A stretch of 64,000 nucleotides of DNA. It comes from Neurospora tetraspora (lineage: Eukaryota; Ascomycota; Sordariomycetes; Sordariales; Sordariaceae). Each line of letters begins with the position of its first letter. The first letter of the stretch is position 1. Shown piece by piece: positions 22,886 through 35,223 of this stretch. A model generated the notes under the pieces. It saw only the letters and a list, made by a program, of their open reading frames with translations, was not told the origin of the DNA and did not search any database. Made by a program: the position numbers and the translations under genes. The stretch is from contig NW_026944383.1 of NCBI RefSeq assembly GCF_033439725.1, forward strand, positions 372,001-436,000, written 5' to 3'.

Positions 22886-24240
22886 TGCGAATTGGGATAT
22901 GATCGACAAGGCGAGGAGGTGGTGGTTGTGTTGAGCTCTGCTTGGTCGAAAACACCAAGTAGGAGTAGCCCTTGTGTTGAAGAGCCGATACTCGAGAGTT
23001 GAAATTGGATTGCTGGAGGCGGTGGACACTCTGCTTTTATGTTAGAATAAAAAGGAAGAGGAGGGCCACGAGGTGCAGGGTGACTCCATCTAAATTTAAG
23101 GTTTTCAAGGCTGCCTCCGAAATTCCTCTTCTAACCTGAGGAAGTGAATAGGCGGGGGCGTGAAGGTTGATGATCCCGCTTCCCATTCACTCTCGAACAG
23201 CCACCTTCAGTCACTTTGTTCACGGGATAGCCGTCTCGTCCATAAACTTCCCGTTTGTATCTGCTACAGACAGAGCCCTGCCACCTTGCGGCAAAGTCAG
23301 GTTTGAGACCAGGAGATTGGAATTCGTCCCACTCCCAGGGTGTACTGAAAACTTCCTGGCTCAAGACCGCGAACCTTGAGGGAGACCAGTGACCAATCTT
23401 GACGCTCTAGGTCGGGACTCTTCACTTGCGTCCCAAGACCCACCATCCAGCCAGCTACAAGCAGGGGCGTCCGGCGGTATCAAGGATTTTCTGGTGTTTT
23501 TTCCAGGTTCTGAGCCTCGAAGAGGTTGTCGACTCCGTGCGAGATTCGAGAACGACTACAACCTTTTTGCTTCTGCAACAAAGATCAAGAATCTGGAAAA
23601 ATCTGCGAATTAGCCTCAACCGGTCTTGAAACGCGCCCGAAGTGCCGGGAACCTGTCACTCGCTCACATTTGATGTTTGCCGATAGTCGGGGGGTGCTTT
23701 TTAACCTTGACAGGGAAATTCCGGTAAGTAGTTATACAGTCAAACTTGATGGCTTGACGCAGACAGGAAATAAGCCTCATAGTCCAAGGATTCCATAAGA
23801 TCACCATCATCGCCATCTTATCCTATATCATCTCGGAGCCTCGGTCAGAACGGAATCAAACTTACTGACTGGAGAGTAGCAGGTATGTTGACTGAACTTC
23901 TTTGTATCTTCGTTCCTTCCAACTTCCTTTTCATTTCAGCCGTTAGCGGGGGTACAGGTATAATCCAGGCATGGGTTGCTCTTACCTGTTCTCTATGTCT
24001 CTCGACTGCCTCTTGTTAAACCAGTCTTCCCGGAAAGTAATGCTGACTGTCGTTTAGGGTGTCCCTTCCTCAAAAGTGCACTACGGTCTTCATCGGGAAA
24101 CTGACACTCGTCCTTAAGTGCACGGCCTGTTGCAAGTATTTCGGAAGACGACACTCGACAAAACAGCACAAACGACACGGCTTCATCTTGACTTCGGCAA
24201 ACTTGAACATTCAGTGAAGAGTCTTTATACTTCCATAGCA
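22886..24240. promoter_or_regulatory. Divergent intergenic region between KamA-like and MFS genes
   Basis: This 1.35 kb separates the starts of two genes transcribed away from each other and must hold both promoters. No open frame with a recognisable product lies inside. I could not pick out a specific operator. Confidence 0.5.
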
Positions 24241-26368
24241 ATGTTGGGCTTCGACTGGTCCTCCAAGAAGGGTGCAACCTCTGAGGTTTATGCCCGAGAT
24301 GATTTCGATCCAGAGTGAGTAAGACTTCGGCGCCGAATCTGTTGTGATCCCACATGTTTCTGAAGAAATGTCGATTCAAAATGTGATATCTGACCACGAT
24401 CGGAAACTCGATTCAGACTACAGACCCCGGAGATCTTGGCTCCCCGCGGCGCAGCACCAACGATCACGAACCAAGAACCGGGTTCCTGGATCCCGAGAAC
24501 CCCAGACGGAAGCACACATGCAAGCAGCCAAGAGGAAAAGACCATCACCAACCTCGACCATGGCTGGAGACCCTGGAAAGTCGTGATCGGGTGTTTCTGC
24601 CTGATTGTTCCTTCCTACGGGCTACTCAGCAGCATCGGGCTGTTCCAGACTGAGTGGGAGCAACAGCAGCTTCGCGGATACTCAAAGAGCGACATTTCAT
24701 GGATCATCTCCATCTTCGGATTTCTCGACTGCTTCTTCGCCGCACCATGTGGGATCCTCTACGATCGCTTTGGGCCGCGCTTACTCTTACTGGTGGGCAG
24801 TACAATCTACGTTGCTTCCTTTATTGGCTTGGCTTTTTCAACCACTTATGGTCAGTTCATAGCCTGCTTCGTAGTCGCGGGCATATCATGCGGTATGTAC
24901 TCTTCTTCGAGAAATTGGGGGTCACCACCTTCTTCTTCATAATGCCAGCTAACGCCCGCCCGCTCGTCAGCTGCCCCCACGACGGTAGGATTCACCGTCG
25001 TCAGTCAGTGGTTCAAGGTACGAGAAGGCCTTGCCACAGGATGTGTCACAGTCGGCTCTGCAGTTGGGGGAATGTTCTTCTCACTTGTCCTCCAAGAACT
25101 CTTCAACAAATATGAGTGGAGGACGGGCGTCCTCATTCTCACCGGCATCATAATGGCATTCATGACCATTGGGAACCTGCTTGTTGAGAGAAACGATTCA
25201 CAACTAACAGGCGCAGAAACTGAAGGGGTTTGGGACTTTACGGCACTCAGGGAGATGAGCAAGTCTCCGAAATTCTGGCTAATTTGCGTTAGCATTTTCG
25301 GTACGTCCCCCCAGTCTACTACCTAGTAGACACCCAACCAACTTCAACTTGGCGTGTCTCTCTTTTTCCTTACCGAGCAGCCATATCATAACTAACGAAA
25401 TAACCACCATTGTTGCGCAGCATATGAAATGGTTTTGTTCAGCCAGTGGGGATCGATTCCCTCATACGCCGTCTCCACCAACTTCGGCGATAAACAGTTC
25501 TATCTGATGATGACTTACAACATGTAAGTGCTGCATTCCGATTGGTCGAAATTTCCCTGTAATGGTCGCGAATGATTGGGAAAGCACTGTGGCTAACCTA
25601 AGAACGGCTTCTTCACCCGAACGAACAGCGGTGCTATTATTGGGAGAACGCTACCTCCATGGCTGTCCGATCGGAAGCTAGGCCCAGTGAACACTATCAT
25701 CATCATGAACGTCTTTACGATGCTCGTGGTCCTGGTCGTCTGGTTGCCCTTTGGGGCAATGGCAGTGCCGGCCTTGTTTGTCGTCACTGTGTTGATGGGA
25801 GTTGGCACTGGAAGCTTTGTGCCTCTTGGCGGTAAGTCCAGTCCAGTCCAGTCCAGTCCATATCACCCCTCCTCTACTTCGTTTATAGAATGGAATGGGG
25901 ATCCCCTGCTCGTTAAATCACTGGCAAATTTTGCGGTGCATAGTACTTTATATCCATGGTGGCTGACTGACACTCTTCCTCGTGTCTTAACAGTGCAATG
26001 CGTTAGTGGTCTCTGTACCTCCAGGACAATCGGCACTTGGCTCGGCTTCGTGTACACATTTTCCAGCTTTGCGTGAGTCTCTCCGGTTTCCAGCTTTCAG
26101 TTCAACTTCCAGCATTTCATACTTTCTTACTTGCCTACTTGCCTTCCCCCTTTTCCATACATGGAATTACTTACTTAAGTTCTCTTTCTCTCGTTCGTGT
26201 CTCAGAACACTACTAGGAAACCCCGCCACAGAAGCTATACTATCACAACACGGCCCCAGGGCCCTCGTGGCCTTCCTCGCAGGTGTCTTGGTCTTCGGAC
26301 TTGCCTGCATGGTTAGCCTGAGGTTCGTGATCCTGGGACGTCAGTGGATCTTGGTACGAAAGATCTGA
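24241..26368 (+). CDS. MFS transporter, monocarboxylate-transporter-like, 475 aa, seven exons
   Basis: Exons are 24241-24314, 24417-24892, 24971-25300, 25421-25523, 25629-25831, 25994-26072 and 26206-26368. They sum to 476 codons with the stop, and donors are GTGAGT, GTATGT, GTACGT, GTAAGT, GTAAGT and GTGAGT. The protein begins MLGFDWSSKK. The membrane part opens with NLDHGWRPWKVVIGCFCLIV, matching the DGGW-type entry motif of the fungal monocarboxylate porter family. The MFS loop 2-3 motif appears as GILYDRFGPR. About 12 hydrophobic segments follow. Fungal relatives include Mch-type plasma-membrane transporters for riboflavin and unknown acids; the substrate here cannot be told. It lies divergent to the KamA-like gene 1.35 kb away, which hints at, but does not prove, a shared role. 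Confidence 0.85.
25836..25860 (+). repeat. Pentanucleotide repeat in an intron
   Basis: AGTCC is repeated five times directly after the donor of intron 5 of the MFS gene, so the donor sequence GTAAGTCC merges into the array. Confidence 0.85.
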
Positions 26369-28164
26369 AGAACGGCGATCTGTCATATCTGATATGTAAT
26401 ATATCAAAAATATCTTCCTTTCTTTTTTCCTTCTTCCTCGCTTGGGAGAGGAGGGGAAGAGAAGAGAAGGGATGTTATCTAAGCGGCTATTGTGATTCAG
26501 ATTGGCAGGCGGACAGATTAGATACTGCGTATATACTGGCGGAGTGACGGACGTCCGCGTGGCCTCGCGAGGTCCGGACACTTATCCTGTCCGAGGTTAG
26601 TGACAAGTTATGTATTACTTTTGTCTGTAAACTAGGAGTTATGGCTGGGCTGGCTGGCTGGTTGGAGGCAGTTTCTATCTAAAAGGAGCCTCGGAGTTTT
26701 CTTTGGGGCTTGGAGGAGGGGAATATTGTGTCACCTACTTCTAGCCTACCTACATGATAGAACATAGGTACAGGAACAGAGGAACAATGTCAATCAGTCT
26801 GTCATATCGGTACTCGGTACACGAGGATCGGTCAGTAATCACCCGTCACCATCGCCCGTCACCAGCCTCCAGCCACCAGGCAACTTGACAAGTTGCCTTG
26901 ACCAGTCGCCATGACCATGTTGAGCTTCAGTACGTAGGGATATACACTTGAATAGAATTGTAAGGGCGGTACGAGATAGTGTCAAACACACTGTAATGGT
27001 ACTCGGAAGATCAACCAATACATATATCCATGTTGGTCTATCCCCGTATCCTGGTTGGCGGTTCGTTCGGCTCATCCAGCTTGGGGGATCTTACACAGTA
27101 AAGGTAAGTGGTAACCCGAGGACTTACATGGGTGACAGTGCGATAGTGTAGTATGCTGAATGTCGTGGTTTTGAAAGCTGGAAAGTCTGGGGGGAGGGAC
27201 AGCGGCTTTGCTTCCGCATTACGATTTTCTCGACTCCAAGCCCATGAAACCTTTCTGGAGATGTCTATCCAGATTCGGATTGCTTGCGTTCCGTCAGTTG
27301 CCTTGCCTCACAAGCACTTCCTGCGTTCGCATTGTTGCACTACTACTACTACTACACCAATGACAGTATCGGGCAACACACACAGTGAATCTGACATATC
27401 ACTTCCACGTGCTCGTGCTAATCTTTGGTTTTGCTTCTTTGATCTCGACATGCCCGACATTTTGTGACGAGTATCGTGGTATTCTTCTTGGATCTTGATC
27501 TTGGTATCTTGATGTGGTAGTATTGTCCGCTCCGATCCGGGTCGGCCGCCTTTTTTCTTCTTCTTCTTCGTCACATTCGTCATGGTTATGGATGATCATG
27601 ATCTTCGACACCCGACCTTCTGGATGCTGCCCGGCCATGAGCCTAGGCAGCTATGAGGAAGGAGCGTAGCGTGGCGTTTTCGATCCGATCGATACGCACC
27701 CCAACAGCAGCAGGCCGGAAACATTGTTGGCGCTATGATCATGATGCCCTTTTACTAGTGATTCCTCGGGTCGGTCGCACGAAATAGGTAGCCAGGTGGT
27801 ATTAACGGACCTCTCCGGACGAAAAGCAAAGAAAACGGAGCTCGGTGAGCTCGGTTACAGTAGCATCTCGGCCCCGGAATGATACTACATACGCCGGCGA
27901 GGCCGGCAAGAAATCTGAGTGGATGGAAGGTTGGATGGAAACCGGAGACCGGAAACCGAAAACCACTGGTCTTGACGACATGATGCTGTCGACTGTAGCG
28001 AAGGATTGGTGGGATTGATAATGACAATGGCAGGAGACAAGGGAAGTGAGGTTACCGTTTCTAGACCTAGATAGCGAAGGCTCAGGCCCAATACTGGGCT
28101 AGATCGCGAGGTGAAGTCAACTGCAGTGACCTAGGTGCCCGGCTTGATATCGCCCGTGTCCATG

Positions 28165-28386
28165 CCCCCCCCCCCCCTCGCTTTGTGACACCCAAAAAAG
28201 GAGGGTGTGGTTCATGTCCAAATCCGATGTCTGGAGCTGGTGTGTGTACATATGTGATATACCGACAAATTATACGTGGTATCCCGTTTTCCGAGCGCCT
28301 TGTTCGCCGAATGCCCGGGAATTGCTATCGGCCATCCACCCTCAACCCTCCATGTGGTAAAACCCCCCCCCTTTTACCAACGCCGG

Positions 28387-28417
<31 letters not shown>
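28165..28417. repeat. C13 run, C9-loop hairpin and G30 run
   Basis: A run of 13 C at 28165-28177 is followed by a perfect inverted repeat, TGGTAAAA and TTTTACCA, around a loop of nine C. Ten bases later comes a run of 30 G (28388-28417). The exact length of such runs is often wrong in assemblies. Confidence 0.85.
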
Positions 28418-28418
<1 letters not shown>

Positions 28419-29127
28419 AAGGGCACCGAGGTGGTCGTCTCATCGATGATGATGCGGATGGGAAAGCACGGTAAATCGCGAATATTACCTAGGATGGGAA
28501 ATGATGAAACTACTACATAGTACACAGTACGCTGTGCTTTGGGTGGAAGCTATTCCCGTTGGGGACGCGGGATCTTGGCCGAGTGGGACGTGTGTACTGT
28601 CCTGGAAGTTGGATACACCGATTACCGATGTAAGGAATTGGGCCGTAGGGTGTAAGTGCATACCTAGGTAAGGTAGATATGCAAAGACCGCACTGAAGAG
28701 TGTCGAAGATACCCCGAGCCACTGGTCAATTGTTCCGTCGTCATCCAATATTCAATCTTCAATCGTCCGACAGTCGACGTCGAAAACTACAATCCCGCCC
28801 GTCAGCACGATCTACAGGCCGTCAAGCCCCCTCTTCGGGTCCTGACAGCAATGGCAGGCGTCAGCCGTCAAAGAGACATATGATTGCCGGCACAGGATCC
28901 CCCAAACCAACAACAGAGAAGAGGTGGTAACACAACATGATGGCTTTCTGCCGTGTTACAGTTATTGAGGTTTGAAAGGTGTGATGAGGGAACTATGGGG
29001 TAGAACAACTCCGCTTCGGTGGAATGTGATTATGGCTGAGCCTCCAGCGGCATAGATAATACCACATTCAACTCCAATCTGGCTTTGCGCAAGTTTTCCA
29101 GTATGTGGAGATGGATATGGTTATTGG

Positions 29128-29148
29128 TTTTTTTTTTTTTTTTTTTTT
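29128..29148 (+). repeat. T21 homopolymer
   Basis: An uninterrupted run of 21 T. No coding sequence or pol III unit is recognised next to it. Confidence 0.9.
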
Positions 29149-30335
29149 GCGCGAGATGGAAGGTGGAGGGAGGTGTCTGGCTGCCTGGGCAGGATGAGCA
29201 TCATCAACTGGATTGCAAAGCGGGATGCGCCGGCTCCTCCCCCCACTGTTACCTTCCTCTTCTCAAGTTCACCCGACGTCTTTCGGCCATAGTATTCTTC
29301 AGATGATGGAGACATGATGCTAAAGGTGTTTAGGGGTCCTCATGAATATTGAACGGGAAAACGAATAGCATGCGCGAAGTTGTCAGCTTGACATGGAAGA
29401 TTTCCCTCCCACGATAAGTGAGCCATCATAACATCCCACCCCTCGTTGGGTACCATCGCATGGCATAACCGCTCGGGACCGGATGGTTCCGAGTTAAGAT
29501 GTCCGGGACAGACCGAGGAGCCATGTTAAGTCTTTGCTGGTGGCACCGAACGCCGTGTCCGTTTATCACTGCAAGTCAAGAGTCCAATCGCAAGGAATGC
29601 TCTCTGTGGTATTCCAACACAACCATTTTTCGGCGGGAAGGGGAAGAAGGCGATTCAAGCCCTGACGAGTAGTCCAAGTCAATCCATTCTCGAGAAAATT
29701 TGAGGTATTGGATTCTCAAACCTCCGGAGACATTATTCTGTACCCATATCTCAATGGTGGCGTTGCCTTCATATCGCCAACACGTTTATAATATCAGTCG
29801 TCCAAGTACCAGTAATCACACTCAGGCACAGACAGCATGCTGCAAAACCACAAAAAAACGTCAATAGACTCCAGGCGCCGCTTGTGGCCCCAATAATGCC
29901 TCGAAACGCCACAGACAAAGGTTTTACGCACCCCATGTAAATCATAACAAAAATACCAACCCCGTTGAGTCTCATCCAGACGAGACATCTCCTCGGAAGC
30001 CCTTGAGCATGTTACCGCCACACTCCCGCGTGAAATCCAACAAGGGGCTCGATCATACTGCCGCCCACGCGCAGCCACGGGCAAACATGATACTTTTAAA
30101 CCCGCCGCAGGGGTTCTGAAACGGCCCTCGATGTGGGTGGCTTTCAGCTTTGCCCAGAAGACTTGCTTCTTGATCGGGCAAAAGACTTTATCAGCCGACC
30201 AGAACTGTCGATAGAAACCCAGGGTATACTTTGACCCGCGGGTTGACCACGACTCTGCTGAGCGAACACCTCTTAGTAGTTGAGGGAGTCCAAACCCTTT
30301 CTGTTGAGAAAACCTCCTTGCACATTGCAAGTCCC

Positions 30336-31051
30336 TTATGCTTGGAGACACCTGGAAGAACTGGTTAATAACATGCAACACAACGGCCACGCTAAGACAT
30401 GATACTCACCCGAGGAAATCTCCGTTGATGCTGCCGATGGCATACATCTCACCCAACTCCGTTCTCAAGCCACCAATCTTGACGCGCACATGTGTACCGG
30501 GCTCAATGACCATATCGGCGTTGTTGGTAAACTGAGGAGGCGTCGCGTTGGGATCGAAGTGGATTTCTTCGGGCATCAACTATAATCCTCTTGTGTCAGC
30601 GATCAAGCTCGCAGGTACCGAGTAATAAAAAGACCGAGGCGTCATCGTACGTGAGAGGAAACGAAGATAGAGAGCGGTCCAGCTTGGCAGAAGAAGCCGT
30701 GAGGGTTAATCGAGAAGACGATGGCATCCACCTGTAGCCACACTTTTCGTTAGACAATCCGCCCGGAAAAGAACACCACCGAGAGTTTTGGCCATGACGA
30801 ACCACTTCGCCCTTGAACGGCCTCCAAACCACAGCACGGTATTTCACAGTGAACTCGGCCAGGCCATTTCCAGGGAGGATGCGCCCCTCACTAACGTCGA
30901 ACGCATCCATGATGGCGATGATGTAGTAATCGCCGGCACAAGTCCCCTCCACGTCCTTGACCAACTTGGTCGTGACAAGTTCGTGCATGTTCCTGCCGAA
31001 ATAAGATGGATGCAGGGTTACCCGCCGCTCGAGATTGTGGAGGAAGAACAT
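30336..31051 (-). CDS. rpb7: RNA polymerase II stalk subunit Rpb7, 171 aa, four exons
   Basis: Rpb7 pairs with Rpb4 to form the stalk of RNA polymerase II, which binds nascent RNA and initiation factors in the nucleus. Exons are 31051-30803, 30731-30651, 30579-30410 and 30351-30336, giving 171 residues, the family's usual length. [20 protein letters not shown] and [20 protein letters not shown] form the N-terminal domain. [20 protein letters not shown] leads into the S1 RNA-binding domain, which ends in [14 protein letters not shown]. Intron 1 has an atypical donor: GTTCGT at 30802 keeps both valines of GEVV, while using GTGGTT three bases earlier would drop one. The branch site CTAAC and acceptor ACAG are good. 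The last exon codes only the final few residues (CLQA). Confidence 0.93.
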
Positions 31052-32420
31052 GGTGACGGTTGAGTACTTTTGGGTCGGGTATCGTCGGTAGAAAGTGGAC
31101 GTCGATAACTCGAAGCCCTGGGAAGAGGTTATGCGCCTCGGGACGCCTTCGCGCGGCTCTCGTGTCGAAGTGCGGCGGCGGCAGTGTTGTCGAGACTTGG
31201 GCAATTGGAGTCGCGTGCCGGGATGGGATGACGGTGAGGGCGAAAAGCGAAAGTCGGCAGCAAAAATGCTTGTGTAGTGATAGACAAGGGAGCGGGAGTC
31301 GTCGAATGGGATACTTGGTTTTGTGGTGATAACTCGTGATGGGAAGAGCAAGGCTGACGGAATGGATATCGATTATAATTGATGCAACAAAAGGTTGGAG
31401 GTTCTGGAAGCGGTAGCCTCGAACACAGTGACCGCCGCGGACGCGGTTCGGGACTTGCCTTGCCTGCCACTCCTGCCTTGACGTTTAGCACATGGCTCGT
31501 GCACGATCTGCAAGGAACAGCACTGACCACACGGAAGCGGTCTTGGCGCTGCCGGGATTCTGTGCTGTCCCCAACTTCAACACCGAAATCCCCATTTGAT
31601 TCTATCGTATCACTTGGCCAGAACGGGTGTAAGATGTTTAGACTATGGGCTACCAGTTATGCGTGGCACGAGTTTGTAGAGCGTCGGACACATTCCCTAA
31701 GATTTCGGGATCGTGTTGTCCAGGTAGTTTCAGGTAAGGCCAAAGGCATGGCTCATGCCCTTTTCCTGTTAGCATGTGACGAAGAGACACTTGAAAGGCA
31801 GTTTTATAGGAAGCTATGAATCGCCACAGCGCAAACAACTTGGTGGTTCAAACAGTCCAAAGATAGGGCCGTCCTATGAAAGTCATATTGACTTACACCA
31901 TCCTGCATCAGCTGTTGGCCTCCCAATCTTCCAACTTGTGATGTTGACCTTCACCTAACCGTCTGTAGGAGCACTGACAGGTACGCGAGGTGCCCCGCAA
32001 CTCGATGGCCACAGCGCTATCGCGGGAGTGGTGTGCTGACAGGCGGGGGTGGGCGACTCCACATCCGAGGCATCTGAGAATAAGAAGACGAATATCATGA
32101 TGCGACGTGGAACACCGGACTTCGACATCACCAGATCCCGTTCTTTCCAGTCTTTGGTCCTCATTAGCTGCACGCTCTGCTTCTAGAACACTGCAAATTC
32201 CGCTTGTTGCTCGTTCATATACATGTGGCAGTGATTCGTTCCCTCTTCCACTGATCACCATCGACGCATCTCGTCTTGACAATCCACTCTCATTCTCCTG
32301 TCTCGGGTCTCACGGAACTGAGGGAGATCTCGCCATCCATTCACATATAAACCTCGAGGCTGTCTACCTCTACAGAACCAACCTAATCATACTGGCCAAA
32401 TCCGAGACATCACTTCCACC
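31052..32420. promoter_or_regulatory. Divergent intergenic region between rpb7 and the Mpo1-like gene
   Basis: This 1.37 kb holds the promoters of two genes transcribed apart. Short frames on both strands have no recognisable product. The last 200 bases before 32421 are C/T-rich and end in the start context CCACCATGT. Confidence 0.5.
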
Positions 32421-33200
32421 ATGTCTCTCAACCTAGAAAAGCAGCTCACCTTTGTAAGCTTTGTTACCTGAGATTCCAACCTCTACATACATGCTCTACC
32501 TCGGCCTGCTTGGGCGACCCTTGCTTGTCTCGCTCACTTCACATTGCTTGTGTCGTTCACTTCCCGCTAACTTGTTCTCACTGCTTGTAGTATGGTGCTT
32601 ACCACTCTAATCACGTTAACGTAATCATCCACATGATATGTGTGCCTCTAATCCTCTTCTCGGCCTTTGAAATTGTATGAATCTACGAACCTTTTCCCTC
32701 GTCCCTAGTTACCCGTTCTCACACGCCTCATGATTCACAACTAGGCCTCCAACTATGGACCGTTCTTCACACTTCCCTCTTGGCTCCAGGTACCCTATCT
32801 CGAGCCCAACCTGGGCACCTTTGCGGCCCTGACGTGGGGCGGACTCTATGTCCTCCTCGAGCCGGTCGCCGGCACCGCGTTGGCGCTCATCTGCCTCGGT
32901 TCCTGTGCCTTCACCAACTACCTCCGCATTGCCGACCCGGTCTCCACCACCAAGGTCGCCATTGTCGTCCACATCGTGAGCTGGCTGGCGCAGTTCCTCG
33001 GCCACGGCAAGTTCGAGGGCCGTGCCCCTGCCCTCCTGGACAACCTCTTCCAGGCCATCTTCCTCGCTCCCCTGTTCGTCTGGCTCGAACTCTTGTTCAT
33101 GCTTGGATACCGCCCTGAACTTAAGACGCGCGTGGATAAGGCTGTGGCGGTGGAGATTGCCAAGTTCCGGGAGAGCAGGAACGCGAAGAAGGCGCAATAA
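32421..33200 (+). CDS. MPO1: Mpo1-like (DUF962) 2-hydroxy fatty acid dioxygenase, 190 aa
   Basis: Yeast Mpo1 is an Fe(II)-dependent ER dioxygenase that alpha-oxidises 2-hydroxy fatty acids during phytosphingosine breakdown. Exons are 32421-32453, 32591-32674 and 32745-33200, all joined in phase 0 (573 nt with stop). Donors are GTAAGC and GTATGA; acceptors are TTGTAG and ACTAG. The N-terminus NLEKQLTF-YGAYHSNHVNVIIHMICVPLILFSAF is diagnostic, with the family's conserved histidines in YHxxHVNVIIH. A second pair of family features is HGKFEGRAPALLDNLFQAIFLAP. Four or so hydrophobic segments fit an integral ER protein. The C-terminus ends KKAQ. Length fits the family. Confidence 0.92.
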
Positions 33201-34381
33201 GGAAATCGGCCAACCTTTACCGTCCAGCTGGCAGACTAGGAGGATACCCCGAAGTGAAAGAGTTGGATTTACGCCAGGGACGGTGTGAGGGGTAAGGACG
33301 TCAGGCGACTACTACATCTACGACATGCGCGAGCAGCTATGGCTCGAACTTGTTCGAACTTAGTGCTCACATGTTGACAAGATCGCGGAGAATATGCCTG
33401 AGCCGGATTTGAAGTGAAGCGTATCTTTATTACGGGGTTTAGCGCAAGATTTGATTGTCAAACGCATGGTACCATGGTTGAGATGTGAGATCGCTGCGTG
33501 TGGTGGTTAGCGTCTGATTCAAGACGGGAGTTTTGATAGTCTATGGACTTTACTGTACAATATAATAATGAGTGACCAGAAGGCTCACTGAACTCGACAT
33601 GCTGTATGAGCCGTAGAGCTTACTGGGCTAGTAGAGAGATTCCACGGCCATTCTGAGGCAACGAGAGCAGTAGTTCTCCCACTTCGTTGATGAGGAGCAG
33701 ACAATGGACGGGAGCAGTGATCATGAAGTAATAATGGTAGACGGTAGGTCTATACTATAAACAGTAATCGTTGATTCTCAGATAAGAGCCAACAGCGGCT
33801 GCTTTGTCGTTGCTTCTTATGCCGGCTAAGGCTTGTGCAATGTAAGAACTCCAAGCTACTAGTACCTCCCGTCTACCCCAAACTCGATCGAACAAACCAT
33901 CGGAATTACATTCACAAGCCACTTCGAAGAAGCTGAGCGAGGAAAGCCGCAATCAGGCTCAAAAATGTTCTTCCACAAACGATGCTCCCATTAGAGGTGC
34001 ACACGTAGTATTCAGGTCCCACAGTGATTGAGGGGTTACCTTCATCCTCAGTTGGGCCTCAAACGCCAAACGCTGTTGCCGCCATGCGTTTCTCTTCAGT
34101 TCGGGCAGCCTGGTGTGGTGAGAGAGTGATAAGAGGAGGGGGTGACAACCCAAAAGATGACCCAAAGCCCCACACTCCGTTGCCTGGTCAATTGATAAGA
34201 TAAAGCCCCTCGCCTCCACGAAATCGCTAACACCCATCGCCGTCGCTGGTTCTTTTTCACTTCACACCACAACTACCCCACCACGTCTTCTTCTTCGCTG
34301 CTAGAGCTTTACAAGACCTCCTTGCTTCGCGCGACCACCAACCAATCTCTACAAGCCACGGCAAGATCACCATCAAACATT
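33201..34381. other. Intergenic, no supported gene
   Basis: This runs between two genes on the same strand. It holds the trailer of the Mpo1-like gene and the promoter of the Apq12-like gene. Short minus-strand frames (33755-33952, 33959-34237) lack recognisable motifs. Confidence 0.5.
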
Positions 34382-35223
34382 ATGGATCCGTTCAACCTCC
34401 CCATCGAATGGGCTCTCCAGCTTCTTACTGGTAAGTTTTGCGCCAACCTGTCGCAACTCCCCAAACTTCCCATCTTCACCAGCCTGCCAGCCCAAAGATG
34501 CAAAACAGCCCAAAGCGCCACGTCGCGATTTACCTGACGTTGTTGGCGCTTTTTGCTCTTCCCATCCATTTTAAACCGTTGCGCGTCCCGTCAGCTCTCA
34601 AAGAGTCGAAAGCAAGCGCAAGCGCAATACCACAAAATCCCCCCCCTCCCTCGCCACCCCTTCCTTCATCTCCGTCCTTGCTCCTCTTTGACAAAACCCC
34701 GCCGTCCTCCGCTAACCCACCCTCTCTCTTCTTTATCACAGGCGTCCTCCCAGACCCCTACCTCTCCCTCGCCCGTCAACACCTGCTCTCGCCAGACTCG
34801 TCCCTCCAATCGCTCAAGCGCCACATAATGTCAACAATCGAAGCCTTCATCTCCACCCTCATCCCGATCCTCCAGCCGCTCGTCGAGCGACTGACGGCTT
34901 ACATCTACGCCTCCCCCGACGTGGTGATTCTGGCGGGCGTGCTGTTGCTCTTGGTCATGGTGCTGCAAGTTCTGAGCTGGATGCGGCGGGTGCTCATGTT
35001 CTTCACCCGGCTGGCGTTCACGCTGGTGTTTTGGGCGGGCATGGCGGCGGTGGCGTCGTGGGTGTATAGACGCGGAGTGGAGCAGAGCGCGAGGGATGCG
35101 ACGTTTTGGTTGTCGAGGGCGAGCGGGTATGGGCTGGGGATTTGGAATTTCTTCATGACGGAGTGGCAGAGGTATGAGGCGCAGGATAAGGCGAGGGGTC
35201 ATGCTAAGTATGACCGCCCTTAA
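34382..35223 (+). CDS. Apq12-like nuclear pore / ER membrane protein, 176 aa
   Basis: Exon 1 is 34382-34430 (MDPFNLPIEWALQLLT plus one base) and exon 2 is 34742-35223, joined over a 311-nt intron with a GTAAGT donor, a GCTAACCC branch and a CACAG acceptor. The protein has two hydrophobic segments, PDVVILAGVLLLLVMVLQVL and FFTRLAFTLVFWAGMAAVAS, with the short basic stretch SWMRRVL between them. That layout matches the fungal Apq12 family, which acts at the nuclear envelope and ER in pore assembly and lipid balance. I recall the family pattern rather than an alignment, so the name is held with moderate confidence. The open frame runs back through the intron, but without the intron there is no good start. 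Confidence 0.72.

Larger units (their letters stand above)
26369..30335. other. 4 kb intergenic region with homopolymer tracts, no supported gene
   Basis: No open frame here has a recognised domain or splice structure. It contains a C13 run (28165-28177), a small perfect hairpin (28355-28379), a G30 run (28388-28417) and a T21 run (29128-29148). The minus-strand frame of 198 codons at 30390-29794 overlaps the last exon and trailer of RPB7 and does not look like a protein. Confidence 0.5.

Noticed and set aside
22886-23029. Longer N-terminus for the KamA-like protein
   Set aside because: The upstream part of the frame begins at a GTG, not an ATG. The first ATG at 22885 opens a good presequence.
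24369-24586. Start MSIQNVISDHD for the MCT-like gene
   Set aside because: This frame stops before the membrane part. An upstream exon at 24241-24314 with a GTGAGT donor joins in phase instead.
28355-28417. Rho-independent-type terminator (hairpin plus run)
   Set aside because: The window is eukaryotic and no transcript is known to end here; I list it as a repeat only.
29794-30390. Minus-strand open frame of 198 codons after rpb7
   Set aside because: It overlaps the last intron, last exon and trailer of rpb7, and shows no family motif or good start.
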